DNA of 7,016 nucleotides from JAFGHJ01 sp964525555. Lineage in GTDB: Bacteria > Hydrothermota > UBA3072. Positions 1-5,220 of the stretch are shown here, one piece after another. The position numbers and the translations under genes were made by a program. The stretch is taken from positions 1 through 7,016 of the forward strand of contig CAZGHN010000032.1 of NCBI GenBank assembly GCA_964525555.1, read 5' to 3'. The notes under the pieces are model-generated. The model was not told where the DNA came from. It made no database searches and worked only from the letters and a program-made list of their open reading frames with translations. The first letter of the stretch is position 1. Every line of letters starts with the position of its first letter.

Positions 1-1
1 A

Positions 2-46
2 GCAGGTGAATTCCGCGATATTAAGAAATTGGTATTTGTACGCTGA
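2..46 (+). CDS. C-terminal end of an upstream exported protein with sorting-tail-like terminus (partial)
   Basis: Only the last 14 codons and a TGA stop at 44-46 lie in the window. The peptide reads AGEFRDIKKLVFVR. A terminal K-K/L-V-hydrophobic-R strand of this kind is typical of the last beta strand of FlgD-like or type IX-secretion C-terminal domains (seen in the sequence plus family knowledge). It resembles the end of the next gene, which finishes in GKFLLMR. The peptidase gene starts 10 bp downstream on the same strand and has no good Shine-Dalgarno of its own, so the two are probably co-transcribed and may be translationally coupled. The other two forward frames here hit stops or give no recognisable tail. 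The main body of the protein is outside the window, so its function cannot be stated. Confidence 0.6.
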   Translation, partial: AGEFRDIKKLVFVR

Positions 47-56
47 TTAAAGAGTA

Positions 57-2321
57 ATGAAAAAACCGATAAAGTTTTTATCCGTTATTGTATGCCAGAT
101 AGTCGCCTTGTCGCTAATGGGATTTTATTCCATTGAATATAATTACTCCTCTTCATTTGATGACCCTGTAGATTACGTCCGTCTCCTCATACCTGAAGGT
201 TTTTATGCTGATTCTGTCAGCGTCGAGATAGATTCACCCTCTCCTAGGGTTTTGAAGGCTGAGGTTCTTGGCAATTATACTTTTGGAGAAAACAGAATAG
301 TGAATCTTAAAATATATCCTATAAACTTTAATCCTGAAAGCAAAGAAGAACTTTCAATCAAAGATTTGAAAATTGAGATTTCATGTAGCCCTGCTTTTGG
401 AGTGGAAGGTAATAAGTCGTCCCGGGATCCCTTTTCGGATAAGATAATTAACAGGGCGCTTAAAAGTATAGTAGACAACAAAGAAGATGTCCCTCCTTAT
501 TATTATAAGCCTTTTATCGGAAATTACACGCCGAGTGGAAAATCGACTCTGAGACAGGTTGATTGCTCTCCTTATATTGTAATAACTGCCGATTCTCTTA
601 AAGATGCTTTTCAGCCGTTAATTAATTGGATAACGAGAAAGGGAATAAGGGCAACCGTGATTCCCCTTGATACTATACTTGCGTATTATTCAGGAGACCC
701 TATATCCGGAATCTATGACTCCGCCGGCGCCATCCGAGGATTTTTAATAGATAAATACCCGCAGGGACTTCAATGGGTTTTGCTTGGCGGAGACGAGGAG
801 ATTGTGCCGGTGCGATACGGTTTTTCAACCGGAGACGGTGAAGTGGATATGGCTCCCCCTTCGGATCTCTATTACTCGGATCTAAATGGAAACTGGAATG
901 TTGATGGAGATGAGTTTTATGGTGAGTTTGTAGATGATTCGGTTGATCCTTACCCTGAGTTATTCGTCGGTCGTATTCCGTGTAATAACCGCATTGAAGC
1001 AGAAAATTGGGTAAGTAAGGTTTTAAGTTATGAACAGAATCCCGGTAATGGTAACCCTTCCTACCTGAGAAGAGCTTTCTGGACTGGAGCTGATGACTTG
1101 CGAGTAGCGCCTGATTACGTCATACAGTACGGCTCATTCCCTTCTTATTTTACACACGATACTACAATGCTTGAGGAGGAAGACGGAATTCACCCCAGAG
1201 GAAGCGAAGTTATCGCAAGAATGAAAAATGGCTATGGCTGGTTTAATCTCTACGGACACGGCGGACTTGACAATCTGGTTGTTTCCTGCCCGGGTGACAA
1301 TCACCCGTCTCTTGATAGAGATTTACTGGTGAGTTTCGATACCTGCGATGCGTATTTTCATGCAAACCACTGGGGGAATAACGTAGAGCCCGGAAATGGA
1401 ATGGATTCAATGGTAGCTGGAGGCAAATACGGAATAATGTATGTTTCTTCCTGCTATCAGGCTGCATATGACCAGGAACATTTTACTGTATTTTCTGATT
1501 ATCATGGACCATCGATGGCTGAGACATTTACTGTTCTCCCTGAAAGAGGAGGAGTGGCTTTTCTTGGATTTACGCGATCAATAGAGTTTTCTACATCACT
1601 GCATTTTAGTTTTTTAGATGTCCTCTTTAATGATAGTCTTACAAATATTGGAGTAACCGAAGCACTAGCGAAAAGTCAGAATTATTCCCATAAAACCTGG
1701 CTCTCTCATACCTTATTCGGAGATCCCTTAATGCCTATCTGGACCGATATCCCGGATTCTCTGAATATCTCTTTTCAGGATTCATTACCTCCCGAACCGC
1801 TCGATTTCGATATACTTGTATGGTCAGGAGGTTTTCCCGTAGAGGAGGCATACGTATGCCTATGGAAAGGGGATGAAGTTTATGAAACCGGTTTTACTGA
1901 TGGAAGCGGCTCTCTGACCCTGGGCGTTCATCCGAAAACAGGAGGAATAATGCTTTTAACTGTCACAAAGGATAACTTTATTCCCTATCTGGATACTGTG
2001 TATATAGATTCTTCGTTTGCATATCTACCTGTAAATGGGGGTTCTGATTTACCAATTTGCGCAATAGACAAAAATATTTCTTCAAATAAAGTTCGTTTCT
2101 CTTTTTACCTTCCCGAGGAAGAAGAAATAAAACTTGGAATATTTGACCTCGTTGGCAGGAAGGTTATAAAATTGGCGGATAAAAAATATAAAAAGGGCTC
2201 CTATACTATTTCCTGGGATACCAGGAACGCAAAAAGACGTTATACATCCAACGGTATATATTTCTACCGTTTCCTTTATAAAGACCGAATTCTTTCTGGT
2301 AAATTCTTACTTATGAGATAG
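57..2321 (+). CDS. Gingipain-like C25 family cysteine peptidase with FlgD-like C-terminal sorting domain
   Basis: A complete 754-residue exported protease. Residues 1 to about 24 form a signal peptide (KK, then a hydrophobic core; Cys13 lies inside the core and is not a lipobox). Residues about 35-165 are beta-rich and resemble the C25 prodomain. The peptidase domain spans roughly 170-560: YIVIT at 173-177, LLGGDEEIVP at 242-251, the acidic YYSDLNGNWNVDGD stretch at 272-285, VGRIP at 304-308, and LFGDP near the end at 553-557. The predicted catalytic pair is His401 in YGHGG and Cys466 in VSSCYQAAYD, assigned by motif. The His-Cys spacing of 65 is longer than the 33 of Porphyromonas RgpB. An Ig-like domain (about 570-665) follows. 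Residues about 677-754 form a FlgD-like tail with LVGRKV, GSYTISWD, NGIYFYRF and terminal KFLLMR, which in the family directs outer-membrane export and surface anchoring. The ATG at 57 is chosen because it gives an intact signal peptide. Substrate specificity cannot be read from sequence. The family call is strong; the secretion route is inferred. Confidence 0.9.
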   Translation: MKKPIKFLSVIVCQIVALSLMGFYSIEYNYSSSFDDPVDYVRLLIPEGFYADSVSVEIDSPSPRVLKAEVLGNYTFGENRIVNLKIYPINFNPESKEELSIKDLKIEISCSPAFGVEGNKSSRDPFSDKIINRALKSIVDNKEDVPPYYYKPFIGNYTPSGKSTLRQVDCSPYIVITADSLKDAFQPLINWITRKGIRATVIPLDTILAYYSGDPISGIYDSAGAIRGFLIDKYPQGLQWVLLGGDEEIVPVRYGFSTGDGEVDMAPPSDLYYSDLNGNWNVDGDEFYGEFVDDSVDPYPELFVGRIPCNNRIEAENWVSKVLSYEQNPGNGNPSYLRRAFWTGADDLRVAPDYVIQYGSFPSYFTHDTTMLEEEDGIHPRGSEVIARMKNGYGWFNLYGHGGLDNLVVSCPGDNHPSLDRDLLVSFDTCDAYFHANHWGNNVEPGNGMDSMVAGGKYGIMYVSSCYQAAYDQEHFTVFSDYHGPSMAETFTVLPERGGVAFLGFTRSIEFSTSLHFSFLDVLFNDSLTNIGVTEALAKSQNYSHKTWLSHTLFGDPLMPIWTDIPDSLNISFQDSLPPEPLDFDILVWSGGFPVEEAYVCLWKGDEVYETGFTDGSGSLTLGVHPKTGGIMLLTVTKDNFIPYLDTVYIDSSFAYLPVNGGSDLPICAIDKNISSNKVRFSFYLPEEEEIKLGIFDLVGRKVIKLADKKYKKGSYTISWDTRNAKRRYTSNGIYFYRFLYKDRILSGKFLLMR

Positions 2322-2339
2322 TAAGAGCAATCGGATTCC

Positions 2340-3485
2340 TTACTTCCTATCCAAAGCGTTTCTCAAGTTCCTCTCGCAAGAAGAATAATCGAAATTTTTT
2401 ATTATCTCTCTTGAGTTTTTACCCATCTTTTCGATGCTTGCTGGATTCTTAAGAAATCTTTTAATATGAGAGGCGAGTTGACGAGAATTATCATTGTTAA
2501 AGCAAAATCCATTCTTGCCTTCCCTTAGAAGGTCTCCCCGAGAACCTACTTTATCAGAAAGAATAAGAGGAAGGGAGCAAGCCATTGCTTCTGTTACCAC
2601 AACTCCCCAGGGCTCATTCCGGGAAGGCAGCACAAAGATATCTGCTATCGCATAGTAACGGGGAAGGTCCTTATTTTCTACAAACCCTTCAAAACGAACA
2701 TTATCTATCTCTTTTTTACTTGTGAGATTTTTTAAAGCGCCTCTTAACTGCCCCTCTCCGATGATTACAAGAGTTATATCATCATAACTGCTTTTTATTT
2801 CCTTGAATGCCTTAAGAAGTGTAGGTAAACCTTTCTCTTCCGATAAACGTCCTACGTAGAGGACGATATATTTACTTTTTATACCCAATTCCTGTTTTAC
2901 TTCATTCTTCTTTTTTCTGTATTTATTCGATTTGTCAGTAAAAAAATCAATATCAGAGGTATTGGGGAAATAGTATATGTCTTTTGCTTTCGCGCCGTAA
3001 TGGATAAGATATTCTGCTTGGAATTTGCCCAGGGGCATTAAGAAATCGGCGTGCTTGATAATAAAAGGCAGAAGCAACCTCTTAAGCAAAGATTTCCAAA
3101 CGCTTCTCGGATTTAGCAAATGACTCTCTGAAATTATTGTATAAGGAACAGAATGAATAAGAGCCCAGAGAATAGCTAAAGGCATTGTGATGTTATAGTA
3201 TCCTCCTAATGCAATATAGTCAAAGTTTCCTTCGGACAATTTCTTCCATATACGCGGATTACATTTCATCTCTCTTTTAAAAAAGGGAATCTTAACCCGG
3301 TATCCCGGGAGTGTTTCGGAGAATTGGGCACTCTTTCCAAGATTTAAATTTCCTCCTCGTAGGGGATGTGCTTTCTCGCAGTAGAAGACGGTAGGTTTTA
3401 TATCTCTGCTTCTGTTCAGGTTCTCGAAGAATGGAATCCTGTATGTATCTACTTCTTCATGTATAAATGCAATACGCTTGACCAT
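2340..3485 (-). CDS. GT4-family glycosyltransferase (GT-B fold, retaining)
   Basis: A 381-residue protein, the usual length for glycosyltransferase family 4. It is expected to act at the cytoplasmic face of the inner membrane, moving a sugar from a nucleotide-sugar donor to a lipid-linked or protein-linked acceptor. The N-terminal acceptor domain begins with a beta strand and a YRIPFFENL motif (residues 15-23), common in family members annotated for surface polysaccharide synthesis. The C-terminal donor domain is canonical: VGRLSEEKGL at 211-220 (Arg213 and Lys218 are the expected phosphate contacts), IIGEGQLR at 241-248, and PSRNEPWGVVVTEAMA at 287-302 with the E-x7-E pair Glu291/Glu299. No signal peptide or clear transmembrane helix is seen. 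The ATG at 3485 lies 12 bp after the stop of the upstream glycosyltransferase. The only SD-like bases (GAGG) overlap that stop and are too distant, so expression probably depends on the operon. Its 3' end converges with the peptidase gene across 18 bp. Donor and acceptor are unknown. Confidence 0.9.
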   Translation of the reverse strand: MVKRIAFIHEEVDTYRIPFFENLNRSRDIKPTVFYCEKAHPLRGGNLNLGKSAQFSETLPGYRVKIPFFKREMKCNPRIWKKLSEGNFDYIALGGYYNITMPLAILWALIHSVPYTIISESHLLNPRSVWKSLLKRLLLPFIIKHADFLMPLGKFQAEYLIHYGAKAKDIYYFPNTSDIDFFTDKSNKYRKKKNEVKQELGIKSKYIVLYVGRLSEEKGLPTLLKAFKEIKSSYDDITLVIIGEGQLRGALKNLTSKKEIDNVRFEGFVENKDLPRYYAIADIFVLPSRNEPWGVVVTEAMACSLPLILSDKVGSRGDLLREGKNGFCFNNDNSRQLASHIKRFLKNPASIEKMGKNSREIIKNFDYSSCERNLRNALDRK

Positions 3486-3497
3486 TTGAACTGTAGA

Positions 3498-4721
3498 CTA
3501 CCTCAAATTTCTTAACATCTTCACATATTTTCCTATGGAATGATTTATAGTATAATGTTCCTCAAAATACCTTCGAGCTTTCTTACCCATTTTCTTCAAC
3601 TTATCACTGTTGTCGAGGCAGAACTTCAAGTGATCTATAATCTGGTGAACATCTCCCTGATTAACTATAAAACCGCAATCGCAGCTTTTTATTATATCAG
3701 CTATGTCTGAGTCTTTGTTAACCAGAGCAAGAATCGCCCGTCCGCTTGCGAGAGAACTGTAAAGTTTACTAGAAGAACAGAGCCCATTTACTCTTTTATC
3801 CTCCGATACCACAGAGATATCCGCACAGGTTAAAGTCAGAGGGAGTTTTTCAAAAGGCTGATAAGGATGGAAGTCCACATTCTTTAATTTTTTATCTTCA
3901 ACAAATTTTTTCAATTTTTTCTTCTGAGCTCCGTTGCCTATAAAAACGAATCTTACAGGTAATTTACGAACTTTTTCTGCAGCGTAAATTATTGTAAATA
4001 AATCATTATACAACCCAAAATTTCCTGAGTATAGAACGGTAAAAACCTTATTATATCCGTTTTTCTTGGCAAAAGTATTATTATCCTTCTTAAGAGGTTT
4101 TATAAACTTCGGGTTTTCCCAGTTATGTATAACTTCAATTTTTGATTCAAAAGAGTCCACCGGGCTATTATTTATTATTGTTTGTTTCATTTTATTACTG
4201 ATAACAACAATTCTGGAAGCTCTTCTGTATAGTATATTATTTAGCTTTTTCCATAACTTTACAAAAAATCCGTTTTCGTTCGCCACTCCGAGTGCAACTG
4301 CAATCTCAGGATAAATATCGTATATTATAGGAATGAATCGTTGACCTCTTGTGATGTTAAAAAAAAGTCCTAAAAAGGGCAAAATCGGAGGATTGGTTAC
4401 AATAAGCAATATATCCTTACTGCTCTTTAAAGACAGACTGATAAGTAGATGAAATAAGAGTGAAAGCCAGTTAATTATTCTGGATAATAAATTTTCCTTA
4501 TTTAATTGAATGCATGATAACCGGTTGATTTTAAGACCATTATGAATCTCTTTACCGGGAAGCTTCTTCTTGCTTTTTGCCCTGTGATGAGGTTGCCGGG
4601 TGAAGACTTCTACGTTAAATCCTTTTTTACTTAGCGCGTATGCAAGTTGAGCCATTAATTTTCCTGTAGCTGTAGGTTCAGGATAGAAATATTCCGACAA
4701 TAATTTTATAGATTTTTCCAT
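3498..4721 (-). CDS. GT4-family glycosyltransferase, WcaI/WbuB-like
   Basis: A 407-residue GT-B glycosyltransferase and first gene of the two-gene minus-strand operon. The N-terminal domain opens with LLSEYFYPEPTATGKLMAQLA (residues about 7-27), the glycine-containing acceptor-domain loop typical of the WcaI/WbuB branch. IVTNPP (107-112) and YDIYPEIAVALG (134-145) are also branch hallmarks. The donor domain has VLYSGNFGLYND (229-240), FIGNGAQKKKL (260-270) and SSSKLYSSLASGRAILAL (316-333). As in WcaI/WbuB relatives, the SKLY...ASGR block replaces the classic E-x7-E motif. A hydrophobic stretch around 84-98 may help membrane association. Known relatives add sugars such as fucose or an N-acetylated aminosugar during exopolysaccharide or O-antigen assembly, but the sugar cannot be assigned here. 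The ATG at 4721 matches the expected N terminus. It lacks a convincing SD, and a short ORF with a good SD overlaps it from upstream. Coding sequence here is AT-rich (as low as about 27% GC in 4201-4260). Confidence 0.9.
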   Translation of the reverse strand: MEKSIKLLSEYFYPEPTATGKLMAQLAYALSKKGFNVEVFTRQPHHRAKSKKKLPGKEIHNGLKINRLSCIQLNKENLLSRIINWLSLLFHLLISLSLKSSKDILLIVTNPPILPFLGLFFNITRGQRFIPIIYDIYPEIAVALGVANENGFFVKLWKKLNNILYRRASRIVVISNKMKQTIINNSPVDSFESKIEVIHNWENPKFIKPLKKDNNTFAKKNGYNKVFTVLYSGNFGLYNDLFTIIYAAEKVRKLPVRFVFIGNGAQKKKLKKFVEDKKLKNVDFHPYQPFEKLPLTLTCADISVVSEDKRVNGLCSSSKLYSSLASGRAILALVNKDSDIADIIKSCDCGFIVNQGDVHQIIDHLKFCLDNSDKLKKMGKKARRYFEEHYTINHSIGKYVKMLRNLR

Positions 4722-4780
4722 ATGAAAAAGTAAACTCTGTACTCAAAGGATAGTTTTTCCATTAAGGTTCCTTACCACTT

Positions 4781-4808
4781 AACATAAACTAAACGCCAGA
4801 TTTGTCAA
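4781..4808 (-). promoter_or_regulatory. Sigma70-like promoter for the glycosyltransferase operon
   Basis: Read on the minus strand, a perfect -35 hexamer TTGACA (4808-4803) is followed after 16 nt by TATGTT (4786-4781, four of six matches to TATAAT). Transcription would start near 4774, about 50 nt upstream of the glycosyltransferase ATG at 4721. Position, orientation and the matching arrangement on the other side of the region support the call; no experimental start is known. Confidence 0.55.
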
Positions 4809-4825
4809 CGTTTGATTTAGCCTTC

Positions 4826-4853
4826 TGTTAGGCAAAAGATAAAAGTGGACTAA
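4826..4853 (-). repeat. 28-bp box, copy A (upstream of the glycosyltransferase promoter)
   Basis: Read on the minus strand: TTAGTCCACTTTTATCTTT, then four unconserved bases, then TAACA. It matches copy B (5075-5102, plus) at 23 of 24 compared positions, the only difference being C versus T at position 9. The box ends 17 nt upstream of the -35 hexamer TTGACA. It could be a binding site for a shared regulator or one terminal inverted repeat of a small insertion. Confidence 0.7.
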
Positions 4854-5074
4854 CTGCCGATAAAATTATATGAGAGTATATTTTAAAGCCTTTTAAGGCA
4901 GGATAAGAATAAAATTAATGTACCATTTCCGTTACTTCAAAATGAATAACCAGAGTCACTCATGGTATCTCACAAGGAGAAAGTCAAAATCCATCTGTGG
5001 TATAAAACAGCAGAAGAAATAAAAGTTATTTACTATAAAAATTGACCAAAGTGTCTGATTATTAATCTAAAAAA

Positions 5075-5102
5075 TTAGTCCATTTTTATCTTTGAGTTAA
5101 CA
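5075..5102 (+). repeat. 28-bp box, copy B (upstream of the repeat-protein promoter)
   Basis: Reads TTAGTCCATTTTTATCTTT, four unconserved bases, then TAACA. It is inverted relative to copy A and ends 16 nt before the plus-strand -35 hexamer. Thus box, spacing and hexamer recur in the same order in front of both divergent genes. The order and near-equal spacing favour a regulatory role. The inverted arrangement is also what a 277-bp element with terminal inverted repeats would show. Confidence 0.7.
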
Positions 5103-5115
5103 ATAAAGATAAAAA
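5083..5115. repeat. AT-rich dyad next to the plus-strand promoter
   Basis: TTTTTATCTTT (5083-5093) and AAAGATAAAAA (5105-5115) form a perfect 11-bp inverted repeat around an 11-nt centre that contains the palindrome GTTAAC (5096-5101). It overlaps box copy B and ends 3 bp before the -35 hexamer, as an operator might. Copy A on the other side lacks the second half. The arms contain only one G-C pair each and no GC-rich stem is present, so it is a poor intrinsic terminator. Confidence 0.5.
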
Positions 5116-5118
5116 AGA

Positions 5119-5147
5119 TTGACAATTATCGTGTATTTTTATATATT
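5119..5147 (+). promoter_or_regulatory. Sigma70-like promoter for the repeat-protein gene
   Basis: TTGACA (5119-5124, perfect -35), a 17-nt spacer, then TATATT (5142-5147, five of six matches to TATAAT). The predicted start is near 5154, leaving a 5' leader of about 67 nt before the GTG. The surrounding sequence is very AT-rich, so the exact -10 hexamer could shift by a few bases, but the -35 is unambiguous and the spacing is optimal. Confidence 0.65.
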
Positions 5148-5196
5148 ATAGTATAAAATTAAAGTGAATTATATAAAAAACTAAAAAATGATTTTT

Positions 5197-5215
5197 TCCT
5201 AAACAAATTAGGAGG
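5197..5215 (+). promoter_or_regulatory. Strong Shine-Dalgarno partly inside a small hairpin
   Basis: AGGAGG (5210-5215) lies 5 nt before GTG at 5221 and fixes this codon as the start. TCCTAA (5197-5202) can pair with TTAGGA (5208-5213) across a 5-nt loop. Two further U-G wobbles could reach 5214-5215, covering the whole SD. This may damp translation initiation; regulation is inference. It is the only clear consensus SD in the window. Confidence 0.6.
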
Positions 5216-5220
5216 TTTTT

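Larger units (their letters stand above)
4722..5220. other. Divergent AT-rich intergenic region
   Basis: About 500 bp separate the start of the minus-strand glycosyltransferase operon from the GTG start of the plus-strand repeat protein. It contains two outward-facing sigma70-like promoters, an inverted pair of 28-bp boxes, an AT-rich dyad and a 5' leader with a hairpin over the Shine-Dalgarno. The central part (about 4854-5074) shows nothing I recognise: no tRNA or riboswitch pattern and no GC-rich hairpin followed by a T-run. Its short open frames (4942-5022 and 4962-5045, plus) lack ribosome binding sites. Confidence 0.7.

Noticed and set aside
275..1467. Antisense frames at 275-481 and 1243-1467
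   Set aside because: They lie inside the C25 peptidase, whose frame carries clear family motifs throughout; no independent support.
2320..2344. AGTAAG/CTTACT inverted repeat in the convergent gap, considered as a bidirectional terminator
   Set aside because: Only 6 bp with a 13-nt loop, low GC, and no T-run on either side.
4066..4314. 82-codon plus-strand frame opposite the WcaI/WbuB-like gene
   Set aside because: Hydrophobic, low-complexity shadow of AT-rich coding DNA on the other strand.
4942..5045. Two small plus-strand frames (26 and 27 codons), considered as a peptide gene or transposase remnant
   Set aside because: No ribosome binding site, overlap each other, and match no transposase motif I can name.
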